Shown piece after piece: positions 43,792 to 52,259 of a stretch of 64,000 nt of DNA. The notes beneath the pieces were generated by a model, which had not been told where the DNA came from, made no database searches, and saw only the letters and a list, made by a program, of their open reading frames with translations. Location: NCBI GenBank assembly GCA_020853235.1, contig JADYZG010000029.1, forward strand, positions 62,001 to 126,000, read 5' to 3'. Numbering within the stretch: the stretch's first letter is position 1; the number at the start of each line of letters is the position of its first letter. The translations under genes were made by a program, and so were the position numbers. The DNA is from a bacterium. Its GTDB lineage: Bacteria > Patescibacteriota > Dojkabacteria > GCA-002793355.

Positions 43792-43844
43792 GGTAATTTT
43801 ACACGCCCTGTTGTATAATATCCCATAAAGTAAATTGTTGATCA

Positions 43845-44186
43845 ATGATTACAGATACCAGATACCAGACACCAGACACCAGACACCAAAGTTTCTTAGC
43901 TAATTTGGATCGGTTACTAAACGAACCGAGAGACCCCTCTTATTCAAAGCAAGAAAATCTTGGTGCATATTTATGTAATGCAATTTCATCACTTGACCCA
44001 GAGGGATACAAGAAATTACAAAATTATTGCATGAATGGGTTGCAATGCAAACAAGAACTCATTTGGTCTCCAGAGCATGTTTATAAAGGAATCAGGGAGG
44101 TGAGACTTTATGGATTTGAGAAAGCGGAACAAGAAACAATCAAATCGAGAGCATTAGATTTTGTAAGAAAGGTTATGTATAGTTAG
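43845..44186 (+). CDS. Four-helix-type protein (possibly S23-like) with a 7-base tandem repeat at its start
   Basis: A 113-aa soluble helical protein of unknown function (FLANLDRLLNEPRD, later EHVYKGIREVRLYGFEKAEQ). Its first codons fall in a tandem array of a 7-base unit ([AT]ACCAG[AT]-type, 43855-43888, almost five units), which is not a multiple of three. Copy-number change would switch the frame. TATAAT (43814-43819) lies 25 bases upstream. It is also possible that translation starts downstream and the repeat is noncoding, but no good internal start is visible. Confidence 0.5.
   Translation: MITDTRYQTPDTRHQSFLANLDRLLNEPRDPSYSKQENLGAYLCNAISSLDPEGYKKLQNYCMNGLQCKQELIWSPEHVYKGIREVRLYGFEKAEQETIKSRALDFVRKVMYS
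43855..43888 (+). repeat. 7-base tandem repeat
   Basis: Units ATACCAG, ATACCAG, ACACCAG, ACACCAG and a partial ACACCA follow each other without gaps. They overlie the first codons of the 113-aa ORF. Slipped-strand mispairing here would shift the reading frame. Confidence 0.8.
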
Positions 44187-45985
44187 TTGGTGTTAATAAT
44201 TTTCAAAAATGCCTCGCTTGGGATTCTGACTTTACCTGTTATTTTCATTTCTCGCTTTTTCTTTTGTTGATTGTTCCGGAGCTTCATTTTCCGAGTAATA
44301 TCTCCACCGTAAAGTTTTGCTGTAACGTCTTTTTTATATGCAGCAATATCCTCGCGAGCAAGGACTTTTCCGCCAACCATCGCCTGTAATGGAATAGAGA
44401 AAATGTGTGGAGGAATAGATTTCTTTAATGTTTCGAGCATGCTCACCGACCGATCTCGTGCACGTTCTGGAATTTCTAAAAATGAGAGTGGAGCAACAAT
44501 TTCGTGGTTTACATAAACATCGACTTTAACGAGTTCTGTTGGTTTGTAGGTGAAGTTCCCATATTGTAAAGAGGCATACCCATGACTGGCACTTTTCATT
44601 ACTGAGAAGAATCCTTTCAACAACTCAGCATACGGCATGTCAACTTCTAAAGTCACGTAATTCAAATTACTTGCATGGGAAGTAAAGGTGTCTTTGGTTG
44701 TCATAATGACACCACGATGATCCATAATAATGTCATAAATCGATGAAATGTGATCACTCGGGGTAAGAATTTCTGCTTTAATGAAGGGTTCTTCTAACAG
44801 TTTGATTGCTTGTAAAGGAGGTAAGTCAAAAGCAGATTTTACTTCAATCTTTTCACCAGTATTTAGTGTTGCATGATATTCTACGCTAGGAATTGTGACG
44901 ACGGTATCAACCAGAAATTCTCGCTCTAATCGTTCTTTTGTAATTTCTAGATGAAGTAGTCCTAAGAACCCAACGCGATATCCTTGTCCGAGGAGTGGAG
45001 AATAATCTTCTAAAATACTCAACGAAGCGTCGTTTAATGCAAGTTTTTGAATACTTTCTTTGAGTAAGACGTAGTCTTCTTTGTTTTCTGGAAAAAGAGA
45101 GGCGAAGACTTTTGAGGAGGGTTTATCGAAACCTGGGATTGCTTGGTCTGTGTGCTTCAACGAGATTGTGTCGCCGATTCTTACTTGTTTGACATCTTTG
45201 ATTCCTGTTGCGATATATCCGACCATTCCTTCTTCAAGGATTCCTGTCTCTATCATTTTTGGGGAAAATGTCCCGACACTTTTTGCGAGAAACTTTGTTT
45301 GCGTATTAATAAGTGCATACGAATCACCTTTAATAATATTTCCAGAGAATACACGAATTGCTGCAATAATCCCTTTGTGTTCGTCAAAAATTGAATCGAA
45401 AACTAATGCCTGTGTCGTGTGTAACTCTGACTTTTTCGGTGCAGCAACTTTCTCTACTACGAAATCGAGAATGTCTGAAACCCCTTGCCCTGTTTTACCC
45501 GATGCAAGAATAATTTCTTCACGTTTGAACCCTAGAATTTGTTCAATTTCTTCGAGCCTTTCTTCAATCAAGTGCTCACCAATATCAACTTTGTTTAGAA
45601 TCGGGATAATCTTGAGATCAGCCTCCATTGCTAAAAGCATATTTGAAATGGTTTGTGCTTGGACTCCTTGGGTTACATCGATTAGGAGTAATGCACCTTC
45701 ACAAGCTTTCATAGATCGAGAAACTTCGTAGGTAAAGTCGATATGACCAGGTGTATCAATAAGGTTTAACGTGTGGCCTTTCCAGGGCATTGTTGCCGGT
45801 TGCAATTTGATGGTGATACCTCGTTCTTGTTCGATTTCGAGTACATCTGTTAAACGGTCTTGTTGTTCAAGCTGTCGCTTCAGATGGGTTGATGTCAATT
45901 CGAGTATGCGATCGGTTAACGTAGTTTTTCCATGATCGATGTGCGCGATGATACAAAAATTACGGATTGTTTTTAATGCGGTCAT
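44183..45985 (-). CDS. lepA: Elongation factor 4 (LepA)
   Basis: A 600-aa translational GTPase of normal length. G1 is AHIDHGKTTL (residues 14-23), then DTPGHIDF and NKVDI. The C-terminal LepA-specific domain follows (GGKVLAREDIAAYKKDVTAKLYGGD, KKKREMKITGKVRIPSEAF). It back-translocates or remodels stalled ribosomes. CATAAT lies seven bases before the ATG at 45985. Its stop overlaps the convergent 113-aa ORF by four bases. Confidence 0.97.
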   Translation of the reverse strand: MTALKTIRNFCIIAHIDHGKTTLTDRILELTSTHLKRQLEQQDRLTDVLEIEQERGITIKLQPATMPWKGHTLNLIDTPGHIDFTYEVSRSMKACEGALLLIDVTQGVQAQTISNMLLAMEADLKIIPILNKVDIGEHLIEERLEEIEQILGFKREEIILASGKTGQGVSDILDFVVEKVAAPKKSELHTTQALVFDSIFDEHKGIIAAIRVFSGNIIKGDSYALINTQTKFLAKSVGTFSPKMIETGILEEGMVGYIATGIKDVKQVRIGDTISLKHTDQAIPGFDKPSSKVFASLFPENKEDYVLLKESIQKLALNDASLSILEDYSPLLGQGYRVGFLGLLHLEITKERLEREFLVDTVVTIPSVEYHATLNTGEKIEVKSAFDLPPLQAIKLLEEPFIKAEILTPSDHISSIYDIIMDHRGVIMTTKDTFTSHASNLNYVTLEVDMPYAELLKGFFSVMKSASHGYASLQYGNFTYKPTELVKVDVYVNHEIVAPLSFLEIPERARDRSVSMLETLKKSIPPHIFSIPLQAMVGGKVLAREDIAAYKKDVTAKLYGGDITRKMKLRNNQQKKKREMKITGKVRIPSEAFLKIINTN

Positions 45986-46018
45986 TGTGCGAATTATGCC
46001 ATATTTTCAGCAGAAAAT

Positions 46019-46600
46019 CTAACGAACTTCTGTGAATCCCAAAACAAGTGTGACTGGAGTCATGAGCCTTGCGACTGGTTGGATTGTTACCACGAGTTCA
46101 GAAGCGGAAGAAGGCGGAATTTCTAAATCGAGTGGAGTGAGGAGTCCATTTGTGCTAACAATTTCTGTTGTCTGCCCAGCATAGGTAAGTTTGATTGACG
46201 TGTATGAACCTTCTAATGAGTAACTTGGGTTCAGTCGCAACTTCTTATAATCGTTCGAAGAGTTTTTAATAGTGACTGCGGTAAAATCGTAGGTCGTTGC
46301 TTCGAGTGGAGTAAACCTCATGGTAATATCTGTATCTGCCGAAACTCCCGAGACATCTGACATGGTGTAATCTTGCAGGAAGGGGAGGGTAGCAGCATTT
46401 ATGGGGAAATATCTGATAAGCTGTTGTTTAGTGGAAACGCCGAGGACTGCTGTATCGTTACTTGCGGTTATAGTTTGGGTACGTGGTGTTAAACCAGAAA
46501 TACTCACAAATGTTAGCCCGACGATACCAACTGCAACGACAGTCAGGAAAAAATCCTTAACAATGCTATCAACTTTAGGAGATTTTTCGTTTTGAGCCAT
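46019..46600 (-). CDS. Membrane-anchored exported protein, unrecognised
   Basis: A 193-aa protein with a short cytoplasmic N-terminus, one membrane helix (about residues 14-33) and a beta-rich external domain. The domain contains TTYDFTAVTIKNSSNDYKK and a terminal VTLVLGFTEV strand, suggestive of an Ig-like or transglutaminase-associated module. No family is recognised. It overlaps the upstream membrane-protein gene by 26 bases and is probably translated with it. Confidence 0.6.
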   Translation of the reverse strand: MAQNEKSPKVDSIVKDFFLTVVAVGIVGLTFVSISGLTPRTQTITASNDTAVLGVSTKQQLIRYFPINAATLPFLQDYTMSDVSGVSADTDITMRFTPLEATTYDFTAVTIKNSSNDYKKLRLNPSYSLEGSYTSIKLTYAGQTTEIVSTNGLLTPLDLEIPPSSASELVVTIQPVARLMTPVTLVLGFTEVR

Positions 46601-47129
46601 AAATATAGCTTATCATATCTGAAATATGTGTATCCAAAAAACTGAATACTTGATAGGTATACACCATTGCAAAAATACCGGCAACTAGTGGGAGGGCAAG
46701 AGAGATCCCTGTAGCGAAATAATCTTTAGCAATGAGTACGGCTGAGAGCCAAATAAAAGTTCCCCATGCAAAAAGTTTTGGGTACATATCTTGTCCATCC
46801 TCAAGCCATCCGGTGAGGTTGTAGTGAATCACTTTTACCATTACCCGTGGATGGCGAGTTAGATCGTTGAAAAGGAGTGTTTTGACGAGGACAAAAGTTC
46901 CCATAACTACTGTTGCAGCAACAAAAATTCCGTCAGCGATTGTTGTAATTTGTTTGACTTCTGCAATCGTCGAGACTGAAATATAGGTGAACAATTCAGG
47001 GGAAGTTGCCATAATAAATGATGATTTTGTGTAAGCCAATGCAAACCACAAACCCGCTAATTTTACGAAGATAAGAAGCGTTGCTGCGAGCAAGGCAGCT
47101 TCAATAAAACGTTTGAGAAACTCACTCAT
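46575..47129 (-). CDS. Unrecognised four-helix membrane protein
   Basis: A 184-aa protein with four hydrophobic segments (about residues 10-32, 65-85, 115-133 and 138-160) and a charged C-terminus. No family is recognised. TATACT (47135-47140) lies exactly five bases before the ATG at 47129. It shares a 43-base divergent promoter region with the gene at 47173 and forms a two-gene operon with 46019-46600. Confidence 0.6.
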   Translation of the reverse strand: MSEFLKRFIEAALLAATLLIFVKLAGLWFALAYTKSSFIMATSPELFTYISVSTIAEVKQITTIADGIFVAATVVMGTFVLVKTLLFNDLTRHPRVMVKVIHYNLTGWLEDGQDMYPKLFAWGTFIWLSAVLIAKDYFATGISLALPLVAGIFAMVYTYQVFSFLDTHISDMISYIYGSKRKIS

Positions 47130-47134
47130 AAAAC

Positions 47135-47167
47135 AGTATACCGTACTTCAGGAGAGTGTGCTACACT
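47135..47167. promoter_or_regulatory. Divergent pair of leaderless -10 boxes
   Basis: TATACT on the minus strand (47135-47140) lies five bases from the ATG at 47129. TACACT on the plus strand (47162-47167) lies five bases from the ATG at 47173. The two start codons are only 43 bases apart, so any -35 elements must overlap between the boxes. Confidence 0.6.
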
Positions 47168-47172
47168 TTAGA

Positions 47173-47904
47173 ATGAAGTCTGCCATGAAAATTGTGATTG
47201 TCGTATTAATTCTCATGGTCACTTTTGGTCTTCCGGTTTTGTTACAACAAATAATTACGCCACATCAAACAAAAACTACTCCAACTCCTACAATCACCGT
47301 GGTTGTAGACGATATAAGATTTTTATCAATTCCACCTGTTATTGTGCCGGCTGGTACGACTTTCATGTATAAGATTATGACGACCTCATTATCAGGGGAA
47401 GAAGTAACTGTAATCGACTTAGCGAAGCCAGAATGGATGTCTTGGGATGCGACGACAAATCAACTTTCTGGAACTGTTCCAGATATTGGAGGTGTATTTA
47501 CCGTAACGATGCGAGCTTCTGTTCCTGGCGGAGATATTGAAGATCAAACATTTACGGTCACTATTGATAAACAAGAAGCTGTGAAAGGTGCAAAAACTGT
47601 TGCCCTCTGGAAAGATCCTTTTCATCCAAATCCAGGGGATATTCAGAAAGAGCAAATGTTGTTACCCGAAACGGAGGCTACAGATAAAGCAATGGTAACC
47701 TTGCAATCGGATACTTCAGTACTTGGGGAAAAGACTGTTGCAAGAGATTTTTTAACTCCAGAACGACAGAAATATTTACTGATTGGAGTGGTAGTTTTAC
47801 TGGGAATTGTAATTATCAGTATTGTTGGAAAAATTATCCACAGTATCCTTGCCGACAAATCAAAACTACCAAAGGGAATTGTTATTGAACGTGGGAGTAG
47901 ATGA
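47173..47904 (+). CDS. Exported protein with cadherin/Ig-like domain and C-terminal membrane helix
   Basis: A 243-aa protein with an N-terminal membrane helix (about residues 5-24), a Pro/Thr linker, and a putative-Ig/cadherin-like domain. The domain contains FMYKIMTTSL, PEWMSWDATTNQLSGTVPDIGG and VTMRASVPGG, the classic dystroglycan-type cadherin pattern. A second helix lies near residues 197-222, followed by a basic tail. The start at 47173 is chosen from TACACT five bases upstream; longer forms would cross the divergent promoter. Its stop overlaps the next gene by four bases. Confidence 0.72.
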   Translation: MKSAMKIVIVVLILMVTFGLPVLLQQIITPHQTKTTPTPTITVVVDDIRFLSIPPVIVPAGTTFMYKIMTTSLSGEEVTVIDLAKPEWMSWDATTNQLSGTVPDIGGVFTVTMRASVPGGDIEDQTFTVTIDKQEAVKGAKTVALWKDPFHPNPGDIQKEQMLLPETEATDKAMVTLQSDTSVLGEKTVARDFLTPERQKYLLIGVVVLLGIVIISIVGKIIHSILADKSKLPKGIVIERGSR

Positions 47905-48314
47905 AACAACTACTGAAGAAGTTAGCGATTACTTTCGGTATCCTTTCTGTGATATTACCAATTGTAATTGTGACTTTGTGGTATCGATATCTGCGGGAAC
48001 AAGAATCACTGTACGGAAACGAAGTTAGCGCAAAAAAAGGTTGTGAACCATACGAAATGTTAGTAAGTCGTGAATCAGAAAAGCTAGTTATTTCTTGGCA
48101 AACAAAAGAAGTATGTCCTGGTTTCTTGCTATTGGGGACCTCGTTCGGAGATTTTTCAAATTTACCCTACAAAGTGCTCTCAGAGCAGGGAGAATCGCCA
48201 ACGACCATACACAATATTACCGTCCTGAAGCAAGACGAGATTAAGTACAAATATGCGATTGTTGTGTCTGATGGAGAGTGGTTTGGAATCGGCGGAAACC
48301 CATTTAAATACTAG
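47901..48314 (+). CDS. Small exported protein with possible fibronectin-like fold
   Basis: A 137-aa protein with an N-terminal membrane helix (about residues 9-28) and an external domain with two Cys (KKGCEPYE, KEVCPGF). Its strand pattern (KLVISWQTKEV...FLLLGTSFGDF...KYKYAIVVSDGEW) could be fibronectin-III-like. It is translationally coupled to the cadherin-like gene upstream, so the two probably work together at the surface. It overlaps the convergent holA-like gene by four bases. Confidence 0.6.
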   Translation: MKQLLKKLAITFGILSVILPIVIVTLWYRYLREQESLYGNEVSAKKGCEPYEMLVSRESEKLVISWQTKEVCPGFLLLGTSFGDFSNLPYKVLSEQGESPTTIHNITVLKQDEIKYKYAIVVSDGEWFGIGGNPFKY

Positions 48315-49234
48315 TTCGTTGCAAGAAGCACTTCAAATCCGAAACTTTCATCTTCAAAACGCCCAGATTTTAATGCCAATTCCAAATTCATTAGCCGGGT
48401 GAGAATCTTTTCGGCTTTCTCGTATGTAATTTTCTGCAACTCTGTTGTTTTAAGAAGTGAACCAACATAAAAGGGGTGTTTCCCGATTTTTTTTGCGATT
48501 GATGCCGAATCGATTCCTTCTTGTCTTCCTTTGAGAATGGCCATGACCAAAAGGAGTGTCGATTTTGCCATCGACATAATTTCGTAAGGCGACATGGTTT
48601 CTGCTAATGCGACAAAATAATCTTTCTGTCGTACCTTGTTCGTAGTGAATAATTGAGCGAGTATTTCCCACTGACTTGCTTTGCCTTCTTGTAATCCAAG
48701 GAGAATCATAAATGATTTCTGAACTTCTTCTGGGGTACTGCCTGAAATTGTTTCTACTTGACGAAGAAAAGTTAAGCATCGCAATGGAGAAAGGCGCTCT
48801 TTACCCATATAATCATCGATGGTTAACGGAATATACAGACGAACCGTCTGATCTCGGTCGAGAGCTATAGAGAGTTTTTTAAGTGTATCGGCTATGAGTA
48901 GTTTGAGAGTTGTATCAGTTATTTTCTCTGTGATGACTGTAATTTCTCTTGGCAGTTTAGGAAGCTTCCCAGTTGGAGAGATGATGAAAATATTTTCGGT
49001 ATAGGAGGTAAATAAAGCGAGTATTGTTTCGGAAATCTCTGGATAATGGCAGACAAGTGGAGTACTCTCTGATAAAAGCGAAATCGTTTCTAGTTTTTGA
49101 AGTAGTCTTTGCAATCCGTTTTCTGTCGTACAATCAATTGAAGGTATATTTTTTAGCTCAGGATCTTTTTTGGTAATTCCCGTCCAATAGTATAAATCTG
49201 ATTCTCGGTCACCAGTCGCGATAACTGTAATCAT
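48311..49234 (-). CDS. holA: DNA polymerase III delta subunit-like protein
   Basis: A 307-aa protein. The C-terminal part matches the clamp-loader delta family: IAKKIGKHPFYVGSLLKTTEL, then a helix with ALKSGRFEDESFGFEVLLA, the usual collar region. The N-terminal half is divergent and lacks a clear P-loop, as expected for delta. It would open the sliding clamp. It follows the LCP gene by two bases in the alaS-ruvX-mltG-LCP-holA run. I hold the gene name as probable. Confidence 0.7.
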   Translation of the reverse strand: MITVIATGDRESDLYYWTGITKKDPELKNIPSIDCTTENGLQRLLQKLETISLLSESTPLVCHYPEISETILALFTSYTENIFIISPTGKLPKLPREITVITEKITDTTLKLLIADTLKKLSIALDRDQTVRLYIPLTIDDYMGKERLSPLRCLTFLRQVETISGSTPEEVQKSFMILLGLQEGKASQWEILAQLFTTNKVRQKDYFVALAETMSPYEIMSMAKSTLLLVMAILKGRQEGIDSASIAKKIGKHPFYVGSLLKTTELQKITYEKAEKILTRLMNLELALKSGRFEDESFGFEVLLATN

Positions 49235-49236
49235 GC

Positions 49237-50688
49237 CTATTTACCCAAAACCATAACTATAGCAGCTCCTTTGGGCTTCGGAACGCTCGTTGTCGAATCA
49301 GCTTCGACAAGTGGAATTCTGTAGGTTGTTGCAAGGTATTGTGCAGCAGATGCAGATGATTTGCCACCAATATTGTAAACACCAGTTTTTGGTAATCCTT
49401 TCGCAGATCCGCCGTTGTAGAAATCTGTGTAGTAGAATCGGTTTCTGATATTCGTGAATACTGCGCTGTAGTTTTCTTTTCCGTTATTGTAAACATACAC
49501 TGACTTCTGTAACGTAACTAAACCAGGAGCTGCGGCATAATCTTTTATAAATGCCCTCACTTGTGTCCAATTGTTTCGTCCGGCTGACGGCTCAAGTGTG
49601 TATAAGTAACCTGCGCCCCTTCTGATGAGTCGAGCATAGCCTCCTGCTCCTGGATCTAGAACCATAGAGAATGTCGTTGGTTTACCTTTCTCTTTAAGAA
49701 TCAGAAGTCCGGCCTCAACATCCTCAGGGGTAACGCGGTTTATTTTAATATTGTTTGCAACGGTTCCCATGATTTCGAAAATCTTTTTTGTATTTTGCAG
49801 GGTTTCGACCTTGGTTGCCTTGTCAATAACTCCCTGAATTACTTTTTGTTGTCTTCTGGCTCGAGCAAAATCAGATGCTTCGACACCAGGGTAGGCATGA
49901 CGAATTCGAGCAAATTGCAATGCTCTGTTCCCGTTCATATGGTCGTTACCTTTTTTGAAGTTGACCGTAATCCACCCAAATTTCTCTGTAGGGTAATCTC
50001 CGGTGAAAGCAGTATCAACAGTAACGTCTATTCCTCCTAGTTGATCAATTATAGTTGTAAATCCTTTGAGATCGACCATGACGTGATATTGGATTTTTTG
50101 ACCGGATATGGATTCGATGAGTTGGCGAAGGTATTCCATGCCTGAACCACTTTTCTTGATTTCACCGTAGGCGTAGGTCGCGTTTATTTTCCCAATACTA
50201 GGAGTATTAGGATAGTTCACGTTAAGGTCTCGAGGGAATGAGACCATAGCAACTTCATTCGTTTTGTGGTTATATGTCGCAAGAATTATAGTATCGGTAT
50301 TGAGCAATCTTGAACCTTTTGTTCGAGTGTCAATACCAATAATAAGAATATTGGTCATTCCGTTTGCATCTTTTCGCAGTGATGGCTCGCGCTTTAAGCT
50401 GTTAAATGCCGTCGATTCACCGTTAACGGTAAAGTTTGCCGCTTTGAAAAACGGCTGTATAACACTCGCGCTGACCGTTAATCCGTACGGAACTATCGCA
50501 ATAATAATCACTACGGGAATAAGAACGGTAACTGACTTAAGAAGGAGACCCAAAAAAGTAAATCCTTTCTCTGTGCCACGAGCTGTTGCTTTCTTATCTA
50601 CAAGTGTATGGTCATCTGGTGCGAGGTGCGTTGGATCGATATTCTTTTTTTTGCGAAAGGTGAAGTTCATGGGGGCATTGTCGCACAA
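49237..50688 (-). CDS. LytR-CpsA-Psr (LCP) family protein
   Basis: Up to 483 aa, with a cytoplasmic basic N-terminus, a membrane helix (about residues 48-72) and an LCP domain. The domain contains ILIIGIDTRTKGSRLLNTDTI, VSFPRDLNV, GGIDVTV and RIRHAYPG with the Arg/Asp residues of the family. A C-terminal LytR_C-like domain follows. LCP enzymes attach polymers to peptidoglycan. A shorter start at 50670 (MNFTFRKK) is possible. It is eight bases downstream of mltG. An LPKTG string near 49380-49396 is internal and not a sorting signal. Confidence 0.92.
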   Translation of the reverse strand: MCDNAPMNFTFRKKKNIDPTHLAPDDHTLVDKKATARGTEKGFTFLGLLLKSVTVLIPVVIIIAIVPYGLTVSASVIQPFFKAANFTVNGESTAFNSLKREPSLRKDANGMTNILIIGIDTRTKGSRLLNTDTIILATYNHKTNEVAMVSFPRDLNVNYPNTPSIGKINATYAYGEIKKSGSGMEYLRQLIESISGQKIQYHVMVDLKGFTTIIDQLGGIDVTVDTAFTGDYPTEKFGWITVNFKKGNDHMNGNRALQFARIRHAYPGVEASDFARARRQQKVIQGVIDKATKVETLQNTKKIFEIMGTVANNIKINRVTPEDVEAGLLILKEKGKPTTFSMVLDPGAGGYARLIRRGAGYLYTLEPSAGRNNWTQVRAFIKDYAAAPGLVTLQKSVYVYNNGKENYSAVFTNIRNRFYYTDFYNGGSAKGLPKTGVYNIGGKSSASAAQYLATTYRIPLVEADSTTSVPKPKGAAIVMVLGK

Positions 50689-50695
50689 TTACGCT

Positions 50696-51808
50696 TTACC
50701 GTAAATATAAAGAAATATTCCGTAGGTGCTCCTCATTCGTACGACCATAACGGATAACACCGTCTGTACCATGCAAATAGAACCAGTAAGGACTTTCTTT
50801 GGGATTAAGTACTGCTCGAACACTATCCAACCCTGGGTTGTCTATTGGCGTTGGTGGCAACCCCATATGTTTGTATGTGTTATATCGTGAATTATTGGAC
50901 TTATCTTGTATGGTTATAGGTGCTTTCCAATTTTTTTTCTCGTATAAAAATGTCGCGTCAACTTGGAGTAACCAGCCATTTTTAATTCTTTTTTCGAGAA
51001 TCCCTGCAACAGTTTGCTTCTCTTCGTACGATTTCCCAGCCTCCTTCTCAATAATAGAAGCCATAATAATCACTTGATATGGTGTGTATGTGCCAGATGA
51101 TACAAATCTTGGTTGTGATGCGATTTTTTGAGTAAATGTGGTCGTTAAAAGATCCACTATTTCTCTGGCAGAAGCATTTTTAGCAACGTCATAGGTGTCT
51201 GGGAAAAGGAATCCCTCGATTGATTGCTTACCTTTGGTATACTCGAAAGTATTGAGATATTCTTTGTCAGTTGTTAATGCAAGAAATTCTTGTTTAGAGA
51301 ATTTCTTGATTGTGTTTTCAGTTCCCATGGCAGCACCGATCTTTTCGGCGATTTCATCCATGCGGAGACCTTCAGGCAACACGATTCTTGTTGTTGGAAT
51401 TCTTGCACTTTGGAGCATTGGAATGAGCTGTTCAAGGGTGACGGGAAGTGAAATCTCATAGTACCCGGCTTGGATCTTACTTCCAGCATTAATCTTACGG
51501 ACATAACAAAGAAAATCGTTCGCACTTGAGATAACTCCTTTTTCTTGTAGAAGTTTTCCAATTGCATGAGGTTCGAGACCGGGTGTGATGGTAACTGGTT
51601 GAGTTCCAGCGGAGGTCGAGGTTTGTTGAGACACAATATGTGGACTCCAATAACATCGATAGAGCAATAATCTATTAGCAACTTCTTTGTTTGAGAGAAT
51701 AATGGCGATACCAACACCAATCAGAGTAATCGTCGCAAGTATTATTGGAAATACCTTTGATTTTTTCTTGATCGGTTCTTTAATTGTTTTTCCAGAGTAA
51801 AATGCCAT
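50696..51808 (-). CDS. mltG: Endolytic murein transglycosylase MltG
   Basis: A 370-aa protein with a Lys-rich N-terminus, a membrane helix (about residues 19-39) and a YceG/MltG domain. The catalytic Glu is E254 in MASIIEKEAG. LPEGLRM, FLFPDTY, LPPTPIDNPG and the C-terminal YFYLHGTDG-like segment are all typical. It cuts glycan strands to terminate chain elongation. It lies 16 bases after ruvX, the common bacterial ruvX-mltG pairing. Confidence 0.95.
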   Translation of the reverse strand: MAFYSGKTIKEPIKKKSKVFPIILATITLIGVGIAIILSNKEVANRLLLYRCYWSPHIVSQQTSTSAGTQPVTITPGLEPHAIGKLLQEKGVISSANDFLCYVRKINAGSKIQAGYYEISLPVTLEQLIPMLQSARIPTTRIVLPEGLRMDEIAEKIGAAMGTENTIKKFSKQEFLALTTDKEYLNTFEYTKGKQSIEGFLFPDTYDVAKNASAREIVDLLTTTFTQKIASQPRFVSSGTYTPYQVIIMASIIEKEAGKSYEEKQTVAGILEKRIKNGWLLQVDATFLYEKKNWKAPITIQDKSNNSRYNTYKHMGLPPTPIDNPGLDSVRAVLNPKESPYWFYLHGTDGVIRYGRTNEEHLRNISLYLR

Positions 51809-51824
51809 AATTCCAGTAATAATA

Positions 51825-52199
51825 TTATCTTGTTTGGGTCAACCACTGTTCAAGGATAGCGATAGCACTGTATGAGTCTAAATTCTGTTGTTGTTTGTGA
51901 GTTATGAGATCTTTTTTGATGCTTAGCGAGGTATTGTCTTCATTTACATAGGTTGTCGTTACTGAAAATCGTTTTTGCAGTGTCTCCGTAAACGTTTTAA
52001 CTTTCTTTGCGGTATTCTCGTAGGAAGGAAGCCCGATTATGACATGCTGAAGTCGATAGTCAGCAATAATTTTTCCTAGTGATTGCCAGAGGAATTGGTC
52101 ATTTTTTACTAACGGTAACGGACTTATGATCTCTGAACTATCTTCAAGAATCGCAATCCCGAGCTTCTTTGTTCCAAAATCTATACCTAGTATGTACAT
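51825..52199 (-). CDS. ruvX: Holliday junction resolvase-like RuvX (YqgF)
   Basis: A 124-aa RNase H-fold protein with ILGIDFGTKKLGIA (first Asp), a central VIIGLPSYENTAKKVKTF and a final strand with YSAIAILEQWL. This is a typical short YqgF, required for 16S rRNA 5' processing in other bacteria. It lies between alaS and mltG in the same operon. Confidence 0.9.
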   Translation of the reverse strand: MYILGIDFGTKKLGIAILEDSSEIISPLPLVKNDQFLWQSLGKIIADYRLQHVIIGLPSYENTAKKVKTFTETLQKRFSVTTTYVNEDNTSLSIKKDLITHKQQQNLDSYSAIAILEQWLTQTR

Positions 52200-52259
52200 G
52201 TATTTACTTGTTAGTTACCACATTTGATTATCGCACATTAATTGTTAACGGATTACTAA

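Noticed and set aside
43855-43888. Tandem repeat considered as a CRISPR remnant
   Set aside because: The unit is 7 bases with no spacers; no cas gene is present. It is a simple tandem repeat.
49380-49396. LPKTG string as a sortase sorting signal in the LCP protein
   Set aside because: It lies about 50 residues before the C-terminus and is not followed by a hydrophobic helix and basic tail.
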